A stretch of DNA of 64,000 nucleotides from Hyperoodon ampullatus (GCA_949752795.1 OX457071.1:23916800-23980799); one strand, 5' to 3'; shown: positions 35,350 to 47,506, counted from the stretch's first letter. Numbers and translations are program-made. The notes: generated from the sequence alone by a model not told the origin.

Positions 35350-36260
35350 ATGTAGGCATAAAATATGGAGAGTATATACTTGTTGCCTGTGGTACATCAC
35401 AGAAGAGATATTGCTGTTTACCATACAGTTGAGTATTTCTTTTGTTCTTCTAGTGTTTTCCATCTTTCTTACAATTTCTTCTTTCCATTGTCAAGGCAGA
35501 TATTTCCCCAGACAAAGTTAAACAGGCAAGACTTATTCAAGGCTCTTGCAATAGGGAGAGAATCCTAAACTCAGTCTGAGCTCAACTCCACTGAAAAAAA
35601 GGGCTGGAGAGATTTTAAGAGCTGGAGCAGAGGGATCTTAGGCCATCTGTGTTTGCTAATCGGCTTGACCCAAAGGAAAGTAAACATTCTCTTACTGTCA
35701 TAAGAGGCAGTTTTATAACTTGGAGCAAGTATGTTACCTAAATTAGTCTTTTGCTCCACCCCCCTCCTTTTCTAGCCTCCAGGTAGACTGAGAGATAGGG
35801 TCAATATTGTCTTTGAGGATTACATTTCAAAGGAATGGCTCCCAGCTCCTTGAGAAAGACAGTCCTGGGTTATAAGAGCCTTTCAAAAAGATTTACATCT
35901 CAGGGCTTCCCTTCCCTGGTGGTGCAGTGGTTGAGAGTCCACCTGACGATGCAGGGGATGCGGGTTCGTGCCCCGGTCCGGGAAGATCCCACATGCCGCG
36001 AAGCAGCTGGGCCCCTGAGCCATGGCCGCTGAGCCTGTGCGTGCGGAGCCTGTTCTCCGCAACGGGAGAGGCCACAACAGTGAGAGGCCCGCGTACCGCA
36101 AAAAAATAAAGATTTACATCTCAAAAAGGCAAAGAAAAAATTTACAATTATAAGTTTTCTGAAATAAGTGCTCTCTTTTTGGGAGGTCCAGGGCCTAGAG
36201 GCTTGTAGAAGCCAAGTTTTGTCTGAGGGAATGGTAAGGTTGTCTTTGACACTATCTAAC
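35350..36260 (-). repeat. LTR-like interspersed repeat, family unknown, with a CHR SINE inside
   Basis: The part from about 35815 to 36245, after removing the SINE, aligns by eye with 55930-56165. Shared runs include 'gattacatttcaaagg', 'ccttgagaaagacagtcctgggtt' and 'tttacatctca'. That shows a dispersed repeat. The upstream part has a LTR-like feel and composition unlike the flanks. Orientation and left edge are guesses. Confidence 0.5.
35903..36107 (+). mobile_element. CHR-2-like SINE, copy 6
   Basis: Full length. The start carries a local duplication (GGGCTTCCCTTCCCTGG). A perfect 16-bp target duplication, AAAGATTTACATCTCA, is at 35887-35902 and 36108-36123. Confidence 0.96.
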
Positions 36261-36289
36261 AAATAGTGACCAATAAAACAGGGAAAAGT

Positions 36290-36536
36290 CAGTGTGTGAT
36301 ATTCTGGTTCTCTTTCTTCACTGCTCTCATAGCTGAAGCTTTCAGGAGTGACATGGTGGTATTGTAACTTGGTGGGGCCTCATACAGCCTTGGACTCTGA
36401 GTAACTGTGTAGATCACAGCTCAACCACCGACCTGAGTTGGACATGGAGACTAAGCAAATTGTGTGTTTATTAAACCACTAATATTTGGTGTTTCTTTGA
36501 TACTGCAGCATGATCTGGCACTGCCTGACTAATGCA
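36290..36536 (+). mobile_element. MaLR (MLT1-like) 5' LTR, partial
   Basis: 'gctgaagctttcaggagtgacatgg', 'gccttggactctgagtaactgtgtag' and the terminus 'tactgcagcatgatctggc...ctgactaatgca' follow the MLT1/MaLR LTR 3' part. The 5' edge is not clear. Confidence 0.55.
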
Positions 36537-37136
36537 GACACTGGTTTTGAGAGTAGAGTGCCATCTCAACAAATCTAAAATGTGTGACAAGATTATCAGT
36601 TGGGAGTGGAGGAAGCAATTAGCAGAGACTGGATAGATGTCACTTTTAAGCAGTGGGAGAATATTTGGTAAAACCATGTCTGAAAAATCTTCTGAGGATG
36701 ATTGCATGTCCAATTATTTTGTAGCTCTAGAGGAAGAGGTCAAAAAAAAGTATATTAGTGTTTTTGGTTGTTATTGACTGAATTTTATCAGGTACTACCA
36801 GAAAGAGATAAGGAAAGAATTTGCTGAAAAGCAGAAATGAAAGGAAGTAAAAACTTTCTGGAACTTTGGACCTTGATGCTATGAGGCTCAAACACTAAGA
36901 GATAATTGATACGGGTTTTGAGAGACAGCACCCTATCAAAACTCAGCATTTTGACAAAGATAAAAATAAGAGTGTAGTCTTGCCATATATTTCAAAAATT
37001 CTCAGAGGATTCAAGTGCCTCAGGGACAAAGATCAGATTAAGGATATGGAGGACAGTTAAACCTCAAAATCAAATTAACTGATTTAGAGGAAATTGGCCT
37101 ATAACTTTTCCCCAGAAGCCCAAGATTTCATCTTGA

Positions 37137-37213
<77 letters not shown>

Positions 37214-38164
37214 CTCTGAATATATATATATATTCAGATATGAATTATGATACATATCCGATATGAAAATTATATCTTAATAAGAACTGTAGGTATGAAT
37301 ATTTGCTAACATATGCAATGGGCTAACATCAAATAGATAAAAATTTTAGTCTGTTTTGAAAGAGTAATATTGCTAAAGCAAGTACAAACCTGGAATAACA
37401 GTAGTCAAAATGAAATTGCTGTTACTATTCGAGAATTTTGCCCCTTTCCCCAAATTCTTTAATTGGCCATGAGTTTAAAAAGTTGAACCAGTCTAGCAAA
37501 GGTACATTCCCTCATGAGAAGCCAAAAATAATAAGGAAAAAGAAGCATCTCCCTGAGTGCAGGGCTAGGATCATTGAAAAAAATTCACCCTGGTACAAAT
37601 CCTATAGAGCAGAATCAGGGACTAATCAATTAATATTCACCAACACTATTTATTGTAGGGCCTGCTCACAATGTCTATTCAGCCGGATTTCACAGATGCT
37701 ACAGTCCTATGACTGTTCAGGGTCTTTTACTTCTTCCTTTTTGAGAAGGAGTATTTAGTGCAGGTAACCAGACCTTGTTTCACCATTGACTATTGTGAGT
37801 TTGTGTGTCCTTTAGTTCATAGTTTTTTTCAGATTAAGAGCCACCACAGCTAGACCTGTTGTTGAAATTACTACACAGCACATAGACATTCTGGAATTTG
37901 AGCTGGATACAGTGACAATGGGTTTTTAGATTGTTTCCTTTGGGGATGATTGATGTGGTAAAAGAAAAATAAAATGTACAAAAACAGAAACAAAGTGGTA
38001 TTTGGCAACAAAATCATGAATAAAAATTAATGTTCAGTAGATAATCTATTTGACACTCTACATTAACCAGTCCTTTTGCATTTGAGTGCAGAATTGTTAT
38101 ATGAAAAGTCTGACTAATGAAGTATGAGACAAAGTGGTTGTATGCTACTGTAAAACTTATTGCC
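36537..38164 (+). mobile_element. MaLR-like internal region, decayed (probable)
   Basis: It lies between two MaLR-type LTR ends in the same orientation. I recall similar sequence from MaLR internal consensus ('gaatttgctgaaaagcagaaatg', 'cactaagagataattg', 'caagtgcctcagggacaaagatc') but cannot verify this. There is no long frame. An (AT)n tract interrupts it at 37139-37211. The 106-codon frame at 37438-37758 shows no retroviral motif I recognise. Confidence 0.45.
37139..37211. repeat. (AT)n microsatellite with adjacent perfect palindrome
   Basis: About 36 uninterrupted AT units. Just after it, 37215-37238 is a perfect 24-bp palindrome centred on another short (AT) run (TCTGAATATA...TATATTCAGA). 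Confidence 0.96.
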
Positions 38165-38386
38165 CCCCTGACACAGTGTATTCTGAGGTCACATATTAAG
38201 ATGCTGCTATCATAATGAATCCATCTGAGTATCTGGGTGACTTCATGGAATAAAGGACCCTCTCAGCTATGGCCCACAGTTCCTACATGGGACATGCAAT
38301 TTGGAATAGAAATGAACACTTAATCCACTGAGAGTTTAGGGAGAGTTTTTTCACAGCATAACCTAGATTATCGGTAATAATACACA
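38165..38386 (+). mobile_element. MaLR (MLT1-like) 3' LTR, partial
   Basis: 'gatgctgctatcataatgaatccatctgagtatctgggtgac' and the end 'ccactgagagtttagggagagttttttcacagcataacctagatta...aatacaca' match the MaLR LTR 3' half. It has the same orientation as the LTR at 36.29-36.54 kb. Confidence 0.6.
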
Positions 38387-39291
38387 CTTGATTGACTGAA
38401 AAGAAACATATTGAAAAGATCAGTGATCCATGCTCATGTTCTCGTATGCTCTGAAATCAGTGCTTTCTTATAAAACGTGTACATGGATAATCACCACATG
38501 GGTACTAGTATTGAAATCTGAGAAAATCATACAAAATTTAGCAGGAATTGTGAACTAATTGGAATTATGAATTAATTTAAAAATGTGAACTAGATGTCAG
38601 GATGAGGTACAGATCTGATAAATGATAGTGGGTATCTGTTAGCCTTAAAAACCATCAATTCTGTGTAATATTTATATTTTATTGGAAACAGTGTAATATA
38701 AATTAATATAAAATACTACTACTCTAAAGATTTAAGAAATATTGAAAAAGTCACCTAAAAAAATGTTACCCTAACACAAGTGAAACTATTCTGTATTTTC
38801 CCTGCAGTCTGTTTGTATTTTTGTTTTATATTTTGCATATTATCAAATAATTTATCATTTATCAAAAATATTTATACTGATAATTCTGATAGGTATTTAA
38901 TATTCCACAAACCAGAGATATACTAATTTACATAAATAGTATACTTCTTCAGAGATAGTGAGCATAAATTGTTCAGCAATATATATATATAAAACCTCTG
39001 CTGAAAACTGCTGTGCAAGAAACATTCCACATGATTCATATTATCTCCTTAAAATAATTGAAGAGTATTACTACTGTTTATGATAATTGTAGTATACTGA
39101 TAAACTGCTTTCTGAAGAATGAAACTATTTACGATGTAGCTATTCATGAGGTACAGCTTCTTCAGTTTCACTCTTTTTTTGGCAATATATTGATACGCTT
39201 ATTGACCATAACATTTCAGTAGGTCCTAATAATCTGAAATTGAATTCTGTTTGTCCTTTTCTGGCTCTTTCTGTCTCTGTATCTGTCTCTG
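38387..39291. other. AT-rich non-coding DNA, nothing recognised
   Basis: No gene or named repeat. Confidence 0.4.
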
Positions 39292-39331
39292 TTTACACAT
39301 ACACACACAGACACAGAGACACACACACACT
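39292..39331. repeat. Imperfect (CA)n repeat
   Basis: ACACATACACACACAGACAC-type alternation with G interruptions, followed by a C/T-rich patch to about 39410. Confidence 0.9.
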
Positions 39332-39582
39332 CCCTCATTTTTTCCCCTCCTCCCTTCCATCCTTCTTTTATTCCTTCTTCCTTCTTTACCTTGTTTTCTT
39401 ATTTCTTTCACCTATTAATGCAAATAATCTTCTATTCTTTTTCCATACATATATATATAAGAAGCATATACAGACATCTTCTACATTGCTAGATGCTACC
39501 AATCCCAACCCTACTCTAATCCTGATTTATATTATAGTAGTTTCTAAGAAGAAAAGGCAAAGCATATATTTTTAACATAGTA
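39332..39582. other. Pyrimidine-rich then unassigned DNA
   Basis: A CT-rich low-complexity patch (39332-39410) followed by unassigned sequence. The 111-codon frame at 39240-39575 is a translation of these repeats. Confidence 0.45.
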
Positions 39583-39591
39583 CCCCATTGT

Positions 39592-39822
39592 GTATATATA
39601 TATATATATATATTTTTTTTTTTTTCTTTTTCGGTATGCGGGCCTCTCACTGTTGTGGCCTCTCCCGTTGCGGAGCACAGGCTCCGAACGCGCAGGCTCA
39701 GCGGCCATGGCTCACGGGCCTAGCCGCTCCACGGCATGTGGCATCTTCCAAGACCGGGACACGAACCCGTGTCCCCTGCATCGGCAGGCAGCCTCTCAAC
39801 CACTGTGCCACCAGGGAAGCCC
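39592..39822 (-). mobile_element. CHR-2-like SINE, copy 7, with composite tail
   Basis: Full-length minus-strand body, with a poly-T tail (39613-39631) followed outwards by a (TA)n run (39592-39612). A target duplication, CCCCATTGT, is at 39583-39591 and 39823-39831, outside the (TA)n. So the AT repeat grew in the SINE tail or its target after insertion. Confidence 0.94.
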
Positions 39823-39831
39823 CCCCATTGT

Positions 39832-42800
39832 ATATTTTTAACTACAACAAAACCCATTAGGATTTTGTGTTTGTTTTGTTTTTTCTGTTTGCCTTAATTA
39901 GGGTTCCATCCAAAACAAGGCTTGGGTTCAAATAATTTATTTAGAGAAGCAATCACATGTATCAGAAATGGGAGACTGGGCAGAATGAAACAAACCAGTA
40001 GAGTCAGGCAATCCAAGAATCAGCTATTAGAATGGATACTGCTCTTAGTTCCCAGGACTCAAGCTTGCAAAGGAACCTCTCAGGAGCTATGTGAATGCCT
40101 TCCAGAAGTGTCCACTAAATAAATTTGGCTCTCATCCTCCACTGGTCAAGAATTGTCTCTAAGAGTCAAAACATAATAAATGCAAAATAGATTTAAAATA
40201 TATTTTTTTCATTAATATTTTAAAATTAACTCATGGAAAGATTGAAATAGCATATGTGACTATGCTATAAACTTTTTAAACAAATGAATAGTGTTTTAAG
40301 TTGAAAAAATGTAGCCAATAAAAAAAATTCTTTACTATTTCAGAAGTATTCTACCTGAAGTCAGAGAAATTAATACACCATTCCTTTCATCAGTGATTCA
40401 AGGGCTATACTATTATAAAATGTTATTTAATGTGCATAATAAGAGATTTAGCACTGTTAGTGACCATAGTTTTTTTTTTTTTTTTGTAAAGAGAGCAGTA
40501 TTTTTTTAATCAATTTAAATTTAAGTTCATCACAGTTTTCCCTTGACATACTTATTAGCTTGCAATTTCACTACTAGTATAGAAAATCAAAATGGACTGG
40601 ATCACAGATTCAGAGTAAGTCATTCTTATCTCACATTAGTATAAATAATTCTGTTTGCTTTAATATCAAAAGCAGAAACATTCTAATTATGATTCCTAAT
40701 GTTGTGCAATGATTTGAATTAGAAAAGTAATTGGAGAATTATGTCTATTTAATTCTACCGTCCATGAAATAATTCAAAAACAATAAGTATGTACATTTCC
40801 CAGGTGCCTAAAATGAAGTCAGTGTGGATAAATAATTACTGGAGAGATTGATAACAAAAGGAATGTTGACTAGTTGAATGTGATTAAAAATATTTAAAGA
40901 ATACTGTGTATACAATTTGCTACAAATCATGTGGTGCTATGAAGCCCAGTTCCAAAACTATGAAACTAGATTTATAAATGATTAATGTGTACAATAGATC
41001 ACAGGTAATAGTCACATTATTCACAATAACACACATGTTCTGTACTTGCCACTGTCTTTAATAGACCTATATATATTCTAAAACAGAAAATATTAATACT
41101 CTGAATTATGAATTTTAAATAATAAGCCCAAATCGGATAAAAAATGTTTGTAAAATTAAAAATATAATGCAAAATACAGCTCTTGTGAATATTTAAAGAT
41201 GAGTCTACTATGAATAGACGACAGGGTGCAAATTTATCATGATCATATTACATCCATTTAGTTGTAAGAAATTTTGTGCAGCATACACAGTAGGGAAAAA
41301 AGGCTTGTTTCAGTGGTATTTAATACATTTTGAATAACATGTTTAACTTAACAAGTAGGAATATGAAAACAAGAAAAGTAATGGCTTTTCTTCACATAAT
41401 AAATACACAGTTATTAACTGCATTTATAGAATCTTGAATCCAAATTCTTATTCAGATATTTCTTGGACAAGATGCTACCTTTAATTAATGAACTTACACA
41501 TGATGTGGAGTCAGAATATACTCTTTGCATTAATAGTAGTAATGGAAGATACAACACACAAATGAGAGACAACCTGACTTAGTCTAGTTACGGGCAAAAG
41601 TAAAAGGTTGATGCCCACTATTACTGATAAGATTAAATTATTTCCTGGAAGTTTCACTAATTCATACTGAAAGGGATGAATATTTCCATTATCAGTAGTT
41701 GACATAATAGTCTACTTTTAAACCTTAGGGAAATCAATTGAAAAGCTATTACATCTAGAAATAAGATTCACTAAAGTGCCCACTTACAAAGTGAAAATGC
41801 GAAAATCAATATTTATGCAAGTTAGTCATCCTTTGAGTATCAGTTTAAATATCATCCTCCAGATTAAATTTCAAATAAGCTCTTACATCATTCTCACACC
41901 TTGTAATTTTCCTTTATAGTTTTACCACCATGGTAATATTGTGATTATTTATGTTAGAGTTTTATAAAAATTATAAATTTAATATTTCAAACCAAATACT
42001 AAAGAAATGTTTAAAATGTGACTGCTTCTAAAGTTCACTTGGAAGAAAAAATCAGTGCAAATAGTTAAAACATTCCTGTAAAGGAAAATGAGAAGTGAAT
42101 ACCTACACCACAATCAATGAAATGCAGTACGACTTTAACTATTTAAAATAGTGTGATATTGGCTCAGGAACAGAAAAAAATTTCACATAGCAAAACAATT
42201 ATATATGTAATCAAATAAGTAAGAAAGGAACACTGACTTTAAATTTTAATATCTTAATTTTTTTAATTTATTTTTCCTTAATAACATAATATACATGATT
42301 TCCCCAAGCCTATTAATGAAAACAAATAATTTTAAATGAGATGTCGAATTTAAAACACTACATATTTTCCCACTTATTTGAAAATCCAAATTGATATTAA
42401 ACCCATTCTGATCAGTCATCACCTGTTTTTCTCAACTCTTCACCATTTTGTGTCTTCTGTCCACTTATTATTGAAATACCTGCAGTAGTGGTAAGAATTA
42501 TCTTTGGTATGTGAGCAAGCAGTGATTATCCAAATGCAATGGCAGGTGAAAAGTCAGAGCAGAGAGCTAGTGTTTTTCTCCATGTTTTAAACACACACAC
42601 AGCACGATAATCCAACTACTAAACAAGGTCAAAACCACTATCACTGCTCTTCTAACACATACACACACACAATTATAAAAACGGTTCTTCTCCCCAGGAC
42701 TTCTGACCATTTTCTGCACATTTTGATTTTTTTCCCTGCAATATTCAAAGTATGTTAATCTTGAGAAAAAAGAGTAATTTGTGCACATTCAGAATCTTGC

Positions 42801-43529
42801 CAAGGCAATTTTTTGGGGTCATATCTGAAGTGGGTGGTACTGGAAAATAAGCTTTCCTTGAGGATCACATAGTTTTTTCAACTTGTTTCTCTCCAGTGGG
42901 TAAGTGGGACCTCAAAAGTCATTTTAAGTCTCAGTGACACAATTTTGTACAACCTTGAAACTGTTTTTAAAAATACAAAACCTCTTAAAAAATTAATATA
43001 CTCCCCTAGACAGCCCTTGAGTGGCCTCCACCTTCATATGTCATTGAAAGGACATACTACCCCCCACCTTTTAACCTTATTTTCTAATATTCAAATTTTA
43101 TATAATTTTTCTGATGCATACTTGCACAATCCCTGAGTGGTAAGAAAGAAATATGGTGAATTATGTAATGGCTGTCAAAGCCTTTGCCAAAATTAACAAA
43201 TGCCGTTCTGTTCACATTTAATTGAAAAAAGCAAGTAACATGGCCACACCTAACAACAAATGTGGTAAGGACATTGCATTTCCATCATGTGCCTGAACAT
43301 TAGATAGACAGAAGCAGTACCGATAACAACATAGGGTTGGAATGAGCATTAATTTGAGTTGACAGAGGTAAAATAATTGGAATTGGTTCTGGCACTTAGC
43401 ACACTCAGTGTAAGTATTATTTGTTTTTTGCAGCGTTCTGTATTTCCTGAATTTCATCTATCTTACTAGTCTTTTTAAAGAACCATCTTTCCTTAGCCTT
43501 GATCTATATTTTAACTTTCTTACTTTTTC
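39832..43529. other. AT-rich non-coding DNA, mostly unassigned
   Basis: No gene. The interval 39896-40160 is less AT-rich and may be an old LTR-type repeat that I cannot name. There is a poly-T at 40471-40485, a small CA run near 42590 and another at 42658-42670. Open frames here (up to 79 codons) show no domain. Confidence 0.45.
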
Positions 43530-43653
43530 CCCTAGCTTTATTGAGGTATAACTGACAAATAAAACTTGTACATATTTAAGGTGTACAATATACTGTGAAG
43601 TAATCACCATATTCAAAGTAATTAACATATCCTTCATTTCACCTCTATGTGTG

Positions 43654-43689
<36 letters not shown>

Positions 43690-44275
43690 GAGAACACTTA
43701 CAATGGATATTTACCCAGAAGTGGGATTGCTGGATCACAATGTAGTTCTATTTTTAATTTTTTGAGAAACTCCATAGTTTCTATAACATCAATTTAATTT
43801 CTCACCAACAGTGTATTAGGGTTTCTGTTTCTCCACATCCTTGCCAACGCTTATTATTTGTCTTTTTGATATTAGCCGTTCTAACAGATGTGAAGTGATA
43901 TCTCACTGTGGTTTTGATTTGTATTTCCTGATGACTAGTGAAGCTGAGCATCTTTTCAAGTCAGTTGTTTCTTTGTTGATGTTATGTCTGGGTGATCTAT
44001 CTATTATTTTAAGTGGGGTATTGAAATCCCCTATTATTATTATATTGCTATCAATAGAACTGCCTTCAGTTCTATCAGTATTTGCTTTATATAGTTAGGT
44101 GCTCTGATGTTGGGAGCATATATATTTATAATTGTTATATCTTTCTGTTGAATTGGCCCATTTATCATTATATAATTACTTTCTTTGTCTTCAGAGACAG
44201 CTTTAAATTTAAAATCTATTTTGCTTCATGTAATTATAGCTATCCCTGTAATATCTTTTTAAGATTAACAGAATT
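43530..44275 (-). mobile_element. Old LINE-1, antisense, composite with internal deletion
   Basis: 43530-43690 is the reverse complement of an L1M 3' UTR ('ctttattgaggtataactgacaaataaaac...gtgtacaatatactgtgaag'), interrupted by a (TG)n. 43695-43960 is the antisense ORF2 3' end ('ccagaagtgggattgctggatcac', 'gaagtgatatctcactgtgg'). 43960-44275 is a different LINE-1 segment ('gtggggtattgaaatcccctattattattatattgc'). The last two are not adjacent in an intact LINE-1. Confidence 0.75.
43648..43686. repeat. (TG)n microsatellite
   Basis: TG alternation with one interruption near 43654, inside the antisense LINE-1 3' UTR. Confidence 0.95.
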
Positions 44276-45949
44276 GATAAGGGAATCTTCATGCTAATGT
44301 CAATGATCTGTGCTTAGGGAACTCTAAGCAGTGGGAATTATTTGGGGTGGCTTGAAATATTACCTATTATATAAAACTATAAAAATAGCTGGTACCCAGT
44401 CTGTGGCTCCTTGTATCACCATCAAATTTTATAGTTCGTAAATTTGATGGGAGTTAGTTTGACTAATCTTCACCAGTTCTGATTCTTCTAGCTCTATATA
44501 AGAAGATTAAGGGAAGAATAGTGTGTTTTTTTAAACCTACTATCATTAATTGGGCCCATAAATGGATGAGTGGCTTTGCTTTCACTTTAAAGTTATATGT
44601 GACTTGAAAACGGTCAGAGAGCTAGAGTTTTTAAGTTTGAAGATAATTTCAGACAATCATTATAAAATCTCTTTTCCACCAAGTTGTTCTGGGTTGATAA
44701 CATCAACTTAGGAGGTGTTTTGCAATGTAACTAATTAGGTACACCAGGAGATTTTGGTTCTGTTTCACATGTGATAACATTAAACATCTGGAGTCAATAT
44801 TTCTAAATGAGAAAATTTTAAAATAGCATAATTAGTATTATTTACACTTACAAAAACTAATAGAAATATTAAAAATGTAACAAAGATATAAATTCAAAAT
44901 ACGTATTTTTTCTCATCATGGTTCGTTTTATGTATTTTTGTCTCAAAACTTACATCTTAGTTAATATTCTTATCTTTTTGTTTTATCATGAAAGTTTTAA
45001 AATTGCCACGGTGCTTTGAATTTTCTTTCACAACCTCAAACAGTACCTGAATAAATAAACCTTATCTTTAAAAAGCTTTCTGTTTCTCCTGAGGCTATAA
45101 ATTGGAGACATGCAAAATCATACTCTGTCCAATATTTTATTTGCAAGTACTGATACAGCTAGATAGATGGAAAGATAGAGATAGAGATATAGAAAGAGAG
45201 ATAAAACCCCCTGAAAAACTGATAGCTAAAAAATGCATTTTTAAAAATAAAGAATATTTAGGGCTTATGAGAATTATTTTTTAGAATCTTATATTTATTT
45301 TCCACTTGAGGTACTTGCCTAAATATTAGCAAAAATATTTCTTTATCATACACAATTTATGAGAGATAATTTACTATCTCTCTTTAATAAAATAATGCTG
45401 ATTTTCAGATTTTACATATTATTCACAAGAATATGCCCGCCTTACTATTGATCCAGTCATTACAAAGTGCAGGTAATGTGGGCCAAATCAAAGATGGGAT
45501 AAAAAATTTTTTTTGTGGACCAAGAGTGGATTTCAAACCCTGTCTCTACCATAAAAATGATCATCCAATACATAGTGTTGGGGTATTTTCTTAACAATCT
45601 GGAAAATATATGTTTATAACTTCTACTTTATACCATATACCTATGGCATATTAAGCATGTATTAAACTATAAATTTTAAAAAGTATTAGTTAAAATGCAT
45701 TCTAAAGCTAAATGTAATTAAAGTAATAATAAAAATACTTATAGAAATACATTGTACTACATACCAATATTACATCTATCCATGTCATTTACAATAAATA
45801 GAAAAAAATAATTAACAAACTAGATCAAGAGTCAGCAAACTATTGTTTTCAGGCCAATCCAAATCCATTGCATGTGCTATGAACTAAAAATGAGATTTAT
45901 ATCTTAAAGTATTATTAAAACATAAAAGAGAGAGAGCATAACTCCCTAC
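44276..45949. other. AT-rich non-coding DNA, nothing recognised
   Basis: No gene or named repeat. A GATA-like patch (AGATAGATGG...GATAGAGATA) lies at 45160-45190. Confidence 0.45.
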
Positions 45950-46800
45950 TTCTAAGTGAGAGCTGTGTATACTGACTTCCCTCTAAAGAGTACAATATGG
46001 AAATGGGGAAAAAAAAAGCAACTTCACAGTGGAGAAACCTTACAAACACTACCTCATCTTGGTGATCAAGGTCAACAACAACCATAAATCATGTTGATAG
46101 TGTGGACCCTTGATATGATGTGAGAAAATGGCACTTTACCTCTGTGATCTTCCATCCCCAAACCCATATCCCTAGTCTAATAATGGGAAAGATATTAGAC
46201 AAACTCTACTAGAGGGGCATATTTCCTAATACCTCAAAACTTTCAAAATCATGAAAAACAAGGAAAGTCTGAGAAACTGTCACAGCCAAGAGGAGCTTAA
46301 TAAGACGTGACAAGTAAAAATGCTGTCATATTCTGGATGGGATCATGGGACCTAAAAAGGACGATAGGAAAAGACTAAGAAAATGTGAACAAATTATGGA
46401 CTTTTGGGCTTCCCTGGTGGCGCAGTGGTTGAGAGTCCACCTGCCGATGCAGGGGACACGGGTTCGTGCCCTGGTCCAGGAAGATCCCACATGCCACGTA
46501 GTGGCGAGGCCCCTGAGCCATGGCCACTGAGCCTGTGCGTCCGGAGCCTGTGCTCCGCAATGGGAGAGGCCACAACAGTGAGAGGCCCGCGTACCGCAAA
46601 AAAAAAAAAAAAAAAAAAAAAAAATTATGGACTTTTGTTAATAATAGTGTGTCAATATTGGTTCATTAATTATAACAAATTCACCATATTAATGTAAATT
46701 GTTAATAATTGGGACACTTATGCAAAGATTACATTGGAACTCTGTACTATCTGCTCAATTTTTCTGTAAATCTAAAAATATTCTAAAAAAGTAAAGTCTA
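45950..46800 (+). mobile_element. Old LINE-1 3' UTR (L1ME-like), sense, split by a CHR SINE
   Basis: Landmarks 'cttggtgatcaaggtcaacaac', 'gagaaactgtcacagccaagaggag' and 'tctgtaaatctaaaaatattctaaaaaagtaaag' are the same family as 5.64-6.72 kb. The CHR SINE at 46406-46621 interrupts it. Confidence 0.8.
46406..46621 (+). mobile_element. CHR-2-like SINE, copy 8
   Basis: Full length with an A-tail of over 20 bases. A perfect 15-bp target duplication, AAATTATGGACTTTT, is at 46391-46405 and 46622-46636. Inserted in the old LINE-1 3' UTR. Confidence 0.97.
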
Positions 46801-46942
46801 TTAATAAAAATAATAAAAAGAAGAAGAACGTGTGACAGGAAACATATTTGGCCCACAAAGCCTAATAAAATGTTTATCATCTGGCCATTTACAGAAATGT
46901 TTGCTGATATCTCAGTTACATTTTAAAAAAATATTTATTCTC

Positions 46943-46983
46943 CACCAGGCTAATTCAGTTGGTAGAGCATAAGACTTTTAAAA
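46943..46983 (+). pseudogene. tRNA-Lys (UUU)-like 5' half fragment
   Basis: The run from 46946, GGCTAATTCAGTTGGTAGAGCATAAGACTTTTAA in two overlapping pieces, follows the 5' half of tRNA-Lys-UUU. The D-arm (TTCAGTTGGTAGAGCA) and an anticodon arm centred on TTT are visible. There is no T-arm, acceptor 3' strand or B box, so it cannot fold as a tRNA. It is a fragment of a tRNA or tRNA-derived retroposon, unlike the CHR SINE sequence. Confidence 0.65.
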
Positions 46984-47179
46984 ATACTACATTTATTCTA
47001 TCAGGTTATGATGAATTATGGTGAAATACTGACCCCAAACCTCAGTAGTTTAGTTCAGTTTAGGTAGGAAAAAATAATCCTAGTTTTTCCCTTTAGTAAT
47101 CTAATTTCAGTCAAGTTTCTTTTCTTACTGATCTTACTATATCATATTGAAATTATATTTTGAATGTCTGTCTTACCTA
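46984..47179. other. Non-coding DNA, nothing recognised
   Basis: AT-rich interval downstream of the tRNA-like fragment. Confidence 0.35.
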
Positions 47180-47290
47180 CCAGACAACCAAATCTTAGGA
47201 GAAAGGAACTATGCCTGTTTATATTTCCATTACCAAGTGTACGGCCAGGAATATAGAATGGGGGAAAAATATGTATTCAATAGAACTAAA
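47180..47290 (+). repeat. L2-like 3' fragment (probable)
   Basis: 'ggaactatgcctgtttatatttccattaccaagtgtacggccagg...atgtattcaatagaact' parallels the L2 3' end (gggacc-tgtctgt...cccagcgcctagaacagtgcctgg...ctcaataaat). Confidence 0.45.
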
Positions 47291-47506
47291 GTCTTTAAAT
47301 ATAACTGCAGGTAAACATGACTTCTCAGTAGCAGGATGAAATATATTATCAAGAATTATCATACTAAAATCTGTCTCACCTGTAGTGGAAAATGAAACAG
47401 AAACAAGTACTGTAGGGGAGAAATTAATAAAGTCAGTTTTGCAGAGTTCAGGTTTTAGTGTGTGATAAGCTAGGTTTCAAACTGCTAAAAGGACAACTTA
47501 ACCTGC
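47291..47506. other. Non-coding DNA, nothing recognised
   Basis: Short interval with no named repeat. Confidence 0.35.

Noticed and set aside
39896..40160. Possible processed pseudogene or LTR
   Set aside because: Composition differs from the flanks, but I found no A-tail, target duplication or protein match that would support either call.
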